35,376 nt of DNA from Phenylobacterium sp. Lineage in GTDB: Bacteria; Pseudomonadota; Alphaproteobacteria; Caulobacterales; Caulobacteraceae. The stretch is taken from the NCBI RefSeq assembly GCF_030698145.1, contig NZ_JAUYNW010000126.1:1-35376 (forward strand). Reading direction: 5' to 3'. Below the pieces are notes generated by a model. That model was not told where the DNA came from. It did no database searches and saw only the letters and a program-made list of their open reading frames with translations. Positions 25,649 to 32,032 of this stretch are shown here, in pieces; within the stretch, counting starts at the first letter, position 1; each line of letters starts with the position of its first letter. A program made the translations under genes and the position numbers.

Positions 25649-25861
25649 CTAGGCTTTCTTCACGAACTCGGTCTTCAGCACCAGGTCGCGGATCTTCTCG
25701 ACCCGGGCCTCGATCTCGCCCTCGTCGCCGGTCAGGCGGATGTTCTTGACCAGGGTCCCGCGCTTCAGGGTCACTGAGGTCCCCTTCACCTTCAGGTCCT
25801 TGATCAGGGTGACGGAGTCGCCGTCGGCGAGGATCGTCCCGTTGCTGTCCCTGACGTCCAT
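25649..25861 (-). CDS. PhnA/YjdM-type small protein
   Basis: The 70-aa product matches the C-terminal PhnA domain: VRDSNGTILADGDSVTLIKD, LKVKGTSVTLKRGTLVKNIR, and a Lys-rich end. The N-terminal zinc ribbon of full-length PhnA is absent, as in many short members. Despite the name, a role in phosphonate use is not established for this family. ATG at 25861 follows GGAGC. Confidence 0.9.
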   Translation of the reverse strand: MDVRDSNGTILADGDSVTLIKDLKVKGTSVTLKRGTLVKNIRLTGDEGEIEARVEKIRDLVLKTEFVKKA

Positions 25862-25965
25862 GTCGCGCGCTCCTGGTTCGCTTCGGCTTTAGGGCGTGCG
25901 CCCGGGCGTCACAAGCTCTTCACCGCCCGGGATTTCCGCGTCAGGATGTCCCAGGGGAGGCGCGC

Positions 25966-26136
25966 ATGGGCCAGAACAAGACCCAGCCCACTCAGGCCGA
26001 CGTCGAGGCCTTCCTGGGCGCCGTCGCTCCGCCGGCCCGCCAGGCCGAGGCCCGCGCCGTCTGCGAGATCATGGCCCTCGTCAGCGAGGAATTCGTCGCC
26101 GAGTCCCTCGCCCACATGCGCCGGGCCTATCCCTAG
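25966..26136 (+). CDS. Internally deleted DUF1801 protein (56 aa)
   Basis: The first 36 residues (NKTQPTQADVEAFLGAVAPP, then RQAEARAVCEIM) match the N-terminus of DUF1801 proteins, and the last 20 (FVAESLAHMRRAYP) match their C-terminus. The central 80 or so residues with the tryptophan- and glycine-rich core are missing and the frame is kept. GGGGAGG precedes the ATG. It should be called a gene with an in-frame deletion; the product probably cannot fold as DUF1801. Its stop overlaps that of the convergent amidohydrolase. Confidence 0.65.
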   Translation: MGQNKTQPTQADVEAFLGAVAPPARQAEARAVCEIMALVSEEFVAESLAHMRRAYP

Positions 26137-27083
26137 TCCAGCTTCAGCACCCGCGCGGCGTTGGCGCCCATCCACTTGGCCCGCACGCTGTCCTTTAGCG
26201 GCAGTTCGTCGGTCTCGGACACCAGCTGGGCCAGGGGGATCATGTGGGTGCCCCAGCCGGAGCCGAAGATCACCTTGTCCTGCAGGTTGCGGGCTCCGTA
26301 GTAGAGCAGGGCCTCATAGCCCGCGCCCGGCGCCAGCATGTGCTTCACCCGCCGGCAGGCGAAGTCGACATAGATGTTCTGGTGGCGTGAGGCGATGGCG
26401 CAGGTCTCCGCCACCCAGGGCCAGCCCGACAGCCCCGCGATGATCCGCAGCGTCGGGAAGCGCACCGCCACCTCGTCCAGGTATTTCGGGTGGGCGAAGT
26501 CATAGGGCCGGTCCGACAACAGGTGCAGGCCCACGGTGATCCGCACCGGGATGTCCAGCTCCACGCACTTGGCCAGGAACGGCCAGTAGGCGGGATCGTT
26601 GATGTAGCGCCCCTCGCGGTAGGACGAGACCTCGAAGCCCCGGCAGCCCAGCTCGCGCACCCCGTGCTCCAGGGCTGCGACGCCGGCCTCGCCCTCGTCG
26701 CCCCAGATGCGGAACCAGGGGATCAGGCGGTCGGGATACTCGGCGGCGAACTTCGCCACGTCGGCGTTGCTCGCCCGGCGGCCCGCATTGCCGATGCAGG
26801 CCCGCGCCACTCCGGCCTTGTCCAGCATGGCGATGACCTGCGCGTGGCTCATGGCGCGCGCCATGTCGACCTCGCACAGCTTCAGCGCCAGGGCCGTCAG
26901 GCCCACGGTCGCCTTGGCCTCGTTGAATTCTTCCAGGCTCATGCCGATCTGGGCCGCCCAGCCGGGCGCCATCTGCTGGGCGTAGCCTTCCTTGTCGAAG
27001 CCGCGGCCGGACTCGATCAGCCGTACCGTGTCCTCGACGGCCTCCTTGGTGGGGGTGTCGCACTCGAAGTCGATAATCATCAT
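26133..27083 (-). CDS. Amidohydrolase-family (ACMSD-like) protein
   Basis: A 316-aa TIM-barrel hydrolase or decarboxylase of the amidohydrolase-2 group: VIAMLDKAGVARACIGNAGR, RLIPWFRIWGDEGEAGVAAL, GCRGFEVSSYREGRYINDP, FPTLRIIAGLSGWPWVAETC, and the late Asp-bearing KVIFGSGWGTHM. Two typical metal-ligand positions look altered: the N-terminal strand reads IDFECDTP where HxH is usual, and HxGWPW is SGWPW. It may therefore be metal-independent or have changed function. The ATG at 27083 or 27080 starts it. Transcribed alone; substrate unknown. Confidence 0.85.
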   Translation of the reverse strand: MMIIDFECDTPTKEAVEDTVRLIESGRGFDKEGYAQQMAPGWAAQIGMSLEEFNEAKATVGLTALALKLCEVDMARAMSHAQVIAMLDKAGVARACIGNAGRRASNADVAKFAAEYPDRLIPWFRIWGDEGEAGVAALEHGVRELGCRGFEVSSYREGRYINDPAYWPFLAKCVELDIPVRITVGLHLLSDRPYDFAHPKYLDEVAVRFPTLRIIAGLSGWPWVAETCAIASRHQNIYVDFACRRVKHMLAPGAGYEALLYYGARNLQDKVIFGSGWGTHMIPLAQLVSETDELPLKDSVRAKWMGANAARVLKLD

Positions 27084-27168
27084 TGGGGCTATCCGTGGAA
27101 CGTCAAAGCCCCACCATAGCCGCCAGCCGCGCGAGGGTCAGGCGCTCTTGCGCCGGTGAGCGTCAACG

Positions 27169-27200
27169 AAAACGCCGCCGGCCCGCGAGGGCCGACGGCG
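27169..27200 (-). terminator. Terminator of the ExbB-like/blaI operon
   Basis: On the minus strand a 12-bp stem with one mismatch (27173-27184 with 27189-27200, loop GCGA) is followed by TTTTCGTT. It lies 100 bases after the blaI-type stop. Confidence 0.85.
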
Positions 27201-27301
27201 CAACGGTGAACCCGAGGATTAGGTCAGGCGCGTCCCGACCGTCCGCCCGGCTTAACCATGTGTCAAATGGACTCGCTCCGCGCGGTAGGGGTGCGACAGC
27301 C

Positions 27302-27622
27302 TCAGGTGGCGCCCCCCGCCAGCCGCCGCGCCAGGGCGGCGACCTCGCCGCCGAACAGGCGGTCGGCCAGGGCCTGGATCTCGGCGTCCACATAGGCCTC
27401 GCGGGTCACCAGCGGCCGGTAGAGCTGGCGGCCGTCCTGGCGCTCGGAGGCCACCAGGTTCTTGCGCATCAACCGCCCCAGCAGGGTCTTGATCGTCGCG
27501 TCGGCCCAGGGCTGGGCGGCCTTCACCTCGGCGATCAGGGCGGCGAAGGACATCGGCCCCCGCCGCCACAGCGGATCGAGCACCCAGCTCTCGGCCTCGG
27601 TGATGTGAAGCGAGGGCGTCAG
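27302..27622 (-). CDS. BlaI/MecI/CopY-type transcriptional repressor
   Basis: About 106 aa, a winged helix followed by a dimerisation helix: SLHITEAESWVLDPLWRRGP, IAEVKAAQPWADATIKTLLG, RLMRKNLVASERQDGRQLYR. These are the BlaI-family blocks. There is no ATG, GTG or TTG near the family start; CTG at 27622 overlaps the stop of the upstream gene (CTGA), so a rare CTG start with translational coupling is the simplest reading. A TTG 16 codons upstream is the alternative. Unlike usual loci, no BlaR1/M56 sensor protease is adjacent. The operator at 28100-28135 in front of the operon makes autorepression likely. Confidence 0.85.
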   Translation of the reverse strand: MTPSLHITEAESWVLDPLWRRGPMSFAALIAEVKAAQPWADATIKTLLGRLMRKNLVASERQDGRQLYRPLVTREAYVDAEIQALADRLFGGEVAALARRLAGGAT

Positions 27623-28083
27623 GACCGCAGCACCGCGCGGTCGATGCGCGACTCCACCGCCCAGTTGGCGATCACCGCCACCACCCCCGACAGCAGGCCC
27701 AGGAGCAGCATCAGCGCCGCCTCCGCCAGGCCCGGCGCGATGATCGTCAGGGTGGGCGGCACGGGCACGTTGGAGATGCCCAGGAAGCTCAGGAACGCCA
27801 CATAGGCCGCGCCCAGGCAGCCGATCAGCGGCCCGCCCAGCCGCAGCCCCGACAGGAAGGCCGAGCCCCCCGCAAGGTGCGGCCCCGAGGCGACCTTGCG
27901 TGCGCAGACCGCCACGGCCGCGAGGCTGGAGGCGATTAGCACCACCATTACCCCCTGGGCGATCGGACTGGCGTTGGCGAACACCGCGCCCACGGTGAGC
28001 GGCGCGGCCTGGGCCATGGCCGGGACGGCCCAAAGCGCGGTGCAGATCGCGGCGGATACGAAGAGGCGGTGCGTGACGGCCAT
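27619..28083 (-). CDS. ExbB/TolQ/MotA-like proton-channel protein
   Basis: A 154-aa membrane protein with a cleavable-looking N-terminus (LFVSAAICTALWAVPAMAQA) and three membrane segments: SPIAQGVMVVLIASSLAAVA, GCLGAAYVAFLSFLGI, and APGLAEAALMLLLGLLSGVV followed by AVIANWAVESRIDR. The last block is the ExbB/TolQ signature. It is shorter than ExbB because the cytoplasmic loop is mostly absent. ATG 28083 follows GAAGGG; a TTG at 28098 would abut the operator. The gene is co-transcribed with the blaI-type repressor. No ExbD or TonB partner is adjacent; the TonB-like gene is 23 kb away. Confidence 0.8.
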   Translation of the reverse strand: MAVTHRLFVSAAICTALWAVPAMAQAAPLTVGAVFANASPIAQGVMVVLIASSLAAVAVCARKVASGPHLAGGSAFLSGLRLGGPLIGCLGAAYVAFLSFLGISNVPVPPTLTIIAPGLAEAALMLLLGLLSGVVAVIANWAVESRIDRAVLRS

Positions 28084-28099
28084 CAAGGGTCCCTTCAAG

Positions 28100-28135
28100 A
28101 TTACGAACGTAGTCGTACAAGACTACGTTCGTAAT
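28100..28135 (-). promoter_or_regulatory. BlaI-type operator (15-bp inverted repeat)
   Basis: ATTACGAACGTAGTC (28100-28114) and its exact reverse complement (28121-28135) flank six bases. Each arm is itself a near-dyad of the ACTACG-NN-CGTAAT type, similar to the ACTACA-NN-TGTAGT consensus of BlaI/CopY repressors, so the site could hold two dimers. It ends 17 bases before the ExbB-like ATG. Confidence 0.85.
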
Positions 28136-28143
28136 CTATAGAG

Positions 28144-28827
28144 TCAAGAGCCGCCCGGCGGCCGATAGGCTTTGGGCGTCAGCCGCCCGATCCAGCCTTC
28201 GAGCCGGGCGACCTCTTCCTTGGTCTGCTTGAAAGTCTCGGGCCGGACATCCATCACCAGATTATCCACCTCGAACTCCAGCCAGTCCCGCTGGTCGGCC
28301 TTGGCGGCGATGTACATGTCCAGGAACTCTTCCTGCCGCTTCAGCCAGCCATAGACCTGCTTGGACGAGGGCATGTCCGGGTCCTTGACGATGGCGCTCA
28401 CCGCCTCGCCGGCCGCCACCCGCTCGCAGAACCGCTCCGCCCAGGCCCGGTCATAGGTGCTCTTCGCGCCCGCCACCCAATGGCGGCGCAGCCCCAGCCT
28501 GATCTCGTGGGGAATGCGCCAGGCGTCGGCCACGTGCTTGCCCCGCCGGTTCGACACCCTGCCCTCGGCCAGGTCGGCGCGGATCCGATCGTACATCGCC
28601 GCGAATTCCGGCTGCACCTTCCGCCAGTGGAAGATGGTGGCGTAGGACGGCATGGCCGGATCGGCGGCGATGGAGGCGATGGTCTCGCCCACCTCCATCC
28701 GCGCGCAGATCACCTCGCCGATCTCGCGCCGATACTGCGAGTCCTTGTGGCCCCCGGTGTGGTCCATCGGCGGCACATACCGCTCGCGCGGGGGTATCCA
28801 GCGGTTGGCGAAGTCGTATCCGGTCAC
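28144..28827 (-). CDS. Terminase-small-subunit-like DNA-binding protein
   Basis: About 227 aa with two similar helix-turn-helix units. The first is YRREIGEVICARMEVGETIA then SIAADPAMPSYATIFHWRK; the second is AERFCERVAAGEAVSAIVKD then PDMPSSKQVYGWLKRQEEF, followed by a long acidic/basic helix. This is the tandem pattern of Sf6-type phage terminase small subunits. No other phage gene is present, so it is either a lone prophage relic or a domesticated DNA-binding protein. GTG at 28827 (VTGYDFANRW) is preferred; the frame is open to 28869. Confidence 0.65.
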   Translation of the reverse strand: MTGYDFANRWIPPRERYVPPMDHTGGHKDSQYRREIGEVICARMEVGETIASIAADPAMPSYATIFHWRKVQPEFAAMYDRIRADLAEGRVSNRRGKHVADAWRIPHEIRLGLRRHWVAGAKSTYDRAWAERFCERVAAGEAVSAIVKDPDMPSSKQVYGWLKRQEEFLDMYIAAKADQRDWLEFEVDNLVMDVRPETFKQTKEEVARLEGWIGRLTPKAYRPPGGS

Positions 28828-28922
28828 ACCTCGAAGCTTAGCCGCAAACGGCCGACCAGGCAAGAACAAAAAGAGAACATATCCCCACAGCCACCCTCAT
28901 CGGACGCGGACGTCAAACCGCC

Positions 28923-29474
28923 TCAACCGCGCGCCGCGTAGCCCGCTGTCACCTCGCCCTTATGCGCGGCGAAGGCGGCCAGCACCTCGGCCTTCTCGGC
29001 CTTCGGGACCTTGGCGAAGTCCAGGCTACGTCCCAGTTCCGCCGCCACCTCGTCGAACTCGGCGGGCGAGATCCGCAGGTCGCGGTGGGCCTCCTCGAGA
29101 CCCAGCGGCGTCGCGCCGGGCCTGGTGGGCGTGTACTCGAACGGCCCGCCCGAGACCTTGCAGACCCATAGGGTCCGCATGAATTTCAGCCCGGCCAGCC
29201 GGTCCAGGCTCTTGGTGTGCCATTCCCGCAGTTGCGGGTTCTTGGACCCCTTACCGACGACAGGGTTCTTCACCACCGCGTCGCTGAAGTGATCCACCAC
29301 CGCGGCGATGGCGAAGACACCGCCCAGCCGGTCGTACAGGCTCTTCTCGGGCGCGGCCGGCTTGGGCTGCGCATAGGCCCTGTCCGTCGCCGCCAGCACG
29401 GCCGCCGAGGCGGCGGTCAGGGTCAGCGCGACCACGCTTCGTCTTGGGATGGAGGTCGAAAAATCATGCGCCAT
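28923..29474 (-). CDS. Exported group 1 truncated hemoglobin-like protein
   Basis: A 183-aa protein. An RR-containing hydrophobic leader (SIPRRSVVALTLTAASAAVL) suggests Tat or Sec export. A truncated globin domain follows: SLYDRLGGVFAIAAVVDHFS, LKFMRTLWVCKVSGGPFEY, and the proximal-His motif EEAHRDLRISPAEFDEV (His130). Most truncated globins are cytosolic, so a periplasmic one is unusual; it may handle NO or oxygen in the envelope. A Cys at 105 could form a disulfide or thioether. ATG at 29474 or 29483 is possible. It is not in an obvious operon. Confidence 0.85.
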   Translation of the reverse strand: MAHDFSTSIPRRSVVALTLTAASAAVLAATDRAYAQPKPAAPEKSLYDRLGGVFAIAAVVDHFSDAVVKNPVVGKGSKNPQLREWHTKSLDRLAGLKFMRTLWVCKVSGGPFEYTPTRPGATPLGLEEAHRDLRISPAEFDEVAAELGRSLDFAKVPKAEKAEVLAAFAAHKGEVTAGYAARG

Positions 29475-29814
29475 GGTCATCATCCGGAGGTGCGCCAGGC
29501 CGCTTGGCGTAGATCTTCATATGGGAGGCGAGGCGACAGCCCTCGCTCAAGGAAAAGCTCCCCCAGCGATGCGGGGGCGGCCAGGATAGGGAAGGAATGG
29601 CCGACGGCGCGGAAGGGTCCGGCCGCTGAAGCGATATTTCGAACCCTCGGACGGAGCGACCTGCCATGCGCCTCCCTGGGACTTCCGGTCCCACCAGGGG
29701 GCTTAGCCTTGAACGGGCGTCTACTCAGAACAGATAAGGAACATTGACAGTGTGGTGATACCTCCATTAGCTGCAATGAGGAATGATATGCAATCTTGAA
29801 GCGCGAGAGAAACC
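29475..29814. other. 340-bp intergenic region
   Basis: No supported gene. Minus-strand frames here lack a family signature. A TTGACA (29744-29749) with a weak TTAGCT 17 bases later could be the promoter of the gene at 29815. Confidence 0.5.
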
Positions 29815-30405
29815 ATGGGTGCTGTGGCGTGGGTGGCGTTCAACGGTCGCTCCAGGGCTGAGGCGATCGAAGCCCTCGGCTATGTCGACACCGGCGCGGA
29901 GGCGGAGGTGGACGACGGCCTCGTCTGCGCCGAACTGCCCGGCGGCTGGGTGACGGTTGTCGCGATCGGCAAGCAGGCGGGCGACTTCAGCAGGGCCGAG
30001 TTCCTGGCGCCCCTGTCCCGCGAGGGCCCGGTCCTCGCCGTCGATTACTCGACGACGGTCATGTGGTCGATCATTCAGGCCTATGCCGGCGGCGGGCTGG
30101 CCTGGTCCGTCGAGCACGACCCCGAAGAGGGGATCGATCACCTCGCCGTGGTGGGCGAGCCGCCGCCGCAATATATCCCCCTGCGCGACCGCCTGCTGGC
30201 CGAGCAGGAGGCCGAGGGCGGCGAGGACGCCGGCGTCGATCTGATCTTCGACCTGCCGGCGCTGTTGTCCGAGGCCCTCTGCGGCTACCAGCCCGAGCAA
30301 GCCGACGACCAGCCTGCCTTTACGGCCCTGCGTCGTCCGGCCCGCGTCGGCGCCCCCGCCTCGGCGAGGAAGCGTCGCGGCTTGCTGGGCTTCCTCTTCC
30401 GCTAG
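29815..30405 (+). CDS. Hypothetical protein, 196 aa
   Basis: I do not recognise a family. It is soluble, acidic through the middle (EQEAEGGEDAGVDLIFDLPA) and ends in a short basic tail (ASARKRRGLLGFLFR). The first 120 residues alternate strands and helices with several tryptophans (GGWVTVVAIGKQ, TTVMWSIIQAY, LAWSVEHDPEEG), the look of a small alpha/beta domain such as those in immunity-type proteins; this is only an impression. There is no signal peptide. GC-rich codon use supports it as a native gene. It has its own upstream promoter-like sequence. Confidence 0.75.
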   Translation: MGAVAWVAFNGRSRAEAIEALGYVDTGAEAEVDDGLVCAELPGGWVTVVAIGKQAGDFSRAEFLAPLSREGPVLAVDYSTTVMWSIIQAYAGGGLAWSVEHDPEEGIDHLAVVGEPPPQYIPLRDRLLAEQEAEGGEDAGVDLIFDLPALLSEALCGYQPEQADDQPAFTALRRPARVGAPASARKRRGLLGFLFR

Positions 30406-30430
30406 CGCCAGGCCCGCTGGCGAAGGCCGC

Positions 30431-30920
30431 TCATCCGCCGCCTTGGGCCCCGAAGCCTGGGATGACGGATGCGCCTCCACCTCGCACGGTCCAGCCCCTG
30501 CTCGACTGCGCGGGCCCCGGGGTACGGGCTGTGGTGGTCTCCAACGCGTTGGCCCCGACGCCGACCGCCGCGCCTACGCCGCCAGGGTCCACGACCCGGT
30601 GGCTCGCGGCGCTGTAGCGATAGAAACGCATCGTCTTGCGGTCCAGCAGTTCGATCCTCCCGCCGACCTCGCACCCATGGCCGGGCCTTAGCTCCACGAC
30701 AATCGGTCGCTTTCCGAGCAGCACCTGGACGAACATGTTAGCAGCGGTGTCGGACTGGCCGGCGCGGAAGCCCGTGATCTTGCCGTAGACCGTCGTCGCC
30801 GGAGCCGTATCCAGCATGAACGGCACTGAGAGCGGTGGCCATCGCGACACCGAGCACCAGGCCGAGCCTCTCCCGATGGAAGACCCACCAGAGGCGCCGC
30901 GATCCTGCTTTGGATATCAC
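30431..30920 (-). pseudogene. Membrane-anchored hypothetical protein with frameshift
   Basis: GTG at 30920, 3 bases after GGAGGGC, opens a frame reading VISKAGSRRLWWVFHRERLG then LVLGVAMATALS, a good N-terminal membrane anchor. Near 30835 this frame loses sense and the +1 frame takes over with SVPFMLDTAPATTVYGKITG, then VQVLLGKRPIVVELRPGHGC and TMRFYRYSAAS, ending at 30431. Joined, the two give one coherent exported protein of about 160 aa. Either the gene is broken or there is a base error. I recognise no family. A start within the second frame (30850) is the other reading. Confidence 0.5.
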
Positions 30921-30960
30921 AACGCCCTCCGAGAACCTGTGGCCCAAGGTCTAGCCTATC

Positions 30961-31314
30961 TTAGCCCTTCGCCAACGCCCGACGCACCGCCTCCGGCTCC
31001 CGCTCGATCACCGTCAGATAGGCCATCATCGCGCTGTCGGCCTGGGTGCGGCCCTGTTCCAGGTCCCGCAGCCGCGCGACATTGATCCGGTAGGCCTGCG
31101 CGAAGCGCGTCTGGCTCAGGCCCGTGCGCGCCCGCACCGCCCGCACCCGACGCACGGCCTCCAGCTTCCGCAATTCGTCGGCCGACAGCGGCGGGTTGTC
31201 CGAATCGGCCAGAGCGCCGGCCGTGATCTCCGCGTCCGACAGGGCCTCCAGCCGCGCGCGCTCGGCGGCCGTCAGCTCCGGTGGGGTGTTCGGATCAAGA
31301 GTGAACCGGGCCAT
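30961..31314 (-). CDS. BrnA-like antitoxin with helix-turn-helix
   Basis: A 117-aa antitoxin. The N-terminal half (MARFTLDPNTPPELTAAERA) resembles the toxin-contact region of BrnA/XRE antitoxins, and the C-terminal half is an XRE helix-turn-helix (RARTGLSQTRFAQAYRINVA, RLRDLEQGRTQADSAMMAYL). Its ATG at 31314 lies inside the end of the toxin gene, the normal BrnT-BrnA overlap. It should neutralise the toxin and repress the operon through the dyad at 31585-31599. The antitoxin is intact while its toxin is frameshifted. Confidence 0.85.
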   Translation of the reverse strand: MARFTLDPNTPPELTAAERARLEALSDAEITAGALADSDNPPLSADELRKLEAVRRVRAVRARTGLSQTRFAQAYRINVARLRDLEQGRTQADSAMMAYLTVIEREPEAVRRALAKG

Positions 31315-31575
31315 AGCGCCTTGCCTCCGCGGCATTGCAGCGGCGCGCCGAGATGATGCGAATGACGCCGTCCCGCTCCGCATAGACCAGCGCGAACAGC
31401 CGTCCTTCGATCACCCCGACCGCCTTGCGTCGAACCTCGCCGTCCTCGGGTTTGGAGGCGTCGAAGTCGACCAGTCGAGGAACACGCGGGCGGCATAGAC
31501 GATTGGAACACCGTGCTTGGCCAGATTGCTCTGCGCCTTGGCGTCATCCCACTCGAACTGCCGCCCCGAGTTCAT
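31295..31575 (-). pseudogene. brnT: BrnT-type toxin gene with frameshift
   Basis: The first frame reads MNSGRQFEWDDAKAQSNLAK and HGVPIVYAARVFLD, the BrnT start (FEWD...N..KH). Near 31470-31480 it leaves this sense and runs to a stop, while the -1 frame continues LVDFDASKPEDGEVRRKAVG, VIEGRLFALVYAERD and GVIRIISARRCNAAEARRYG, the BrnT C-terminal half with its RIISAR motif. The two halves together give a normal RelE-like ribonuclease of about 93 aa. As written the toxin is broken. The start lies only 5 bases from a TATAGT box. Confidence 0.75.
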
Positions 31576-31609
31576 GTGGGACTATACGGAATTGCCGTAC
31601 ATTTGTCTG
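31576..31609 (-). promoter_or_regulatory. BrnTA promoter with inverted-repeat operator
   Basis: On the minus strand TATAGT (31581-31586) is preceded at 17 bases by CAGACA, four of six bases matching the -35 consensus. TACGG/CCGTA (31585-31589, 31595-31599) around AATTG forms a dyad overlapping the spacer and -10. The ATG is 5 bases downstream, so the transcript may be leaderless. Confidence 0.6.
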
Positions 31610-31659
31610 CGGGATCATCGTATGTCACACGGCCTCGGGGCGGTAGGCTTCATTGAGCG

Positions 31660-31689
31660 CAATTAGTATAGTGTCCCCAAAAATCCCGG
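31660..31689 (-). repeat. REP-like repeat, left copy (inverted relative to 34031-34061)
   Basis: CAATTAGTATAGTGTCCCC followed by AAAAATCCCGG. About 26 of 31 positions match the reverse complement of the right copy, with one gap. Such AGTATGGTGTCCCC-type sequences are known to me as REP elements linked to REP-associated tyrosine transposases. Confidence 0.75.
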
Positions 31690-31699
31690 TCTCCACCTG

Positions 31700-31945
31700 A
31701 TGGACGACCCCGACCCCGACCCCGACGCCGTCCCGCCCGGCTACGACCCCGCGCCGATCTGGGAGGGCCTTGGCCTCGTCGACTTCGCCATCGTCCCCCA
31801 CTTCGCATCGGCCCACGCGGAGGCCGAAGCCGCCGCTCGGGCTGTGGCTTGGATGACGGAGCAGGGGATCGCGTTCCGCACGCTCAGGGACGGCGAGGCG
31901 GTCGTGCGGCGGGGGGATGTGGTTGAAAGCGCAGATGCTGAATGA
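31700..31945 (+). pseudogene. Peptidase S51 (dipeptidase E-type) C-terminal remnant
   Basis: From residue 14 on, the sequence matches the C-terminal end of S51-family peptidases: GYDPAPIWEGLGLVDFAIVP, HFASAHAEAEAAARAVAWMT, then GIAFRTLRDGEAVVRRG. The catalytic Ser, His and Asp lie in the missing N-terminal two thirds. The remnant starts about 10 bases after the left REP-like repeat, so the missing part was probably lost with that element's arrival. A frame from ATG 31700 is open, but a functional protein is unlikely. Confidence 0.7.
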
Positions 31946-32032
31946 GTAGTGCGTCGCCAAAACTCAAGCCTCCGATCGCCGATCCGCGCGTGCTTGAATT
32001 TTCGTCCGCGCGTCGGCCGCTTGGGAGCCCCG

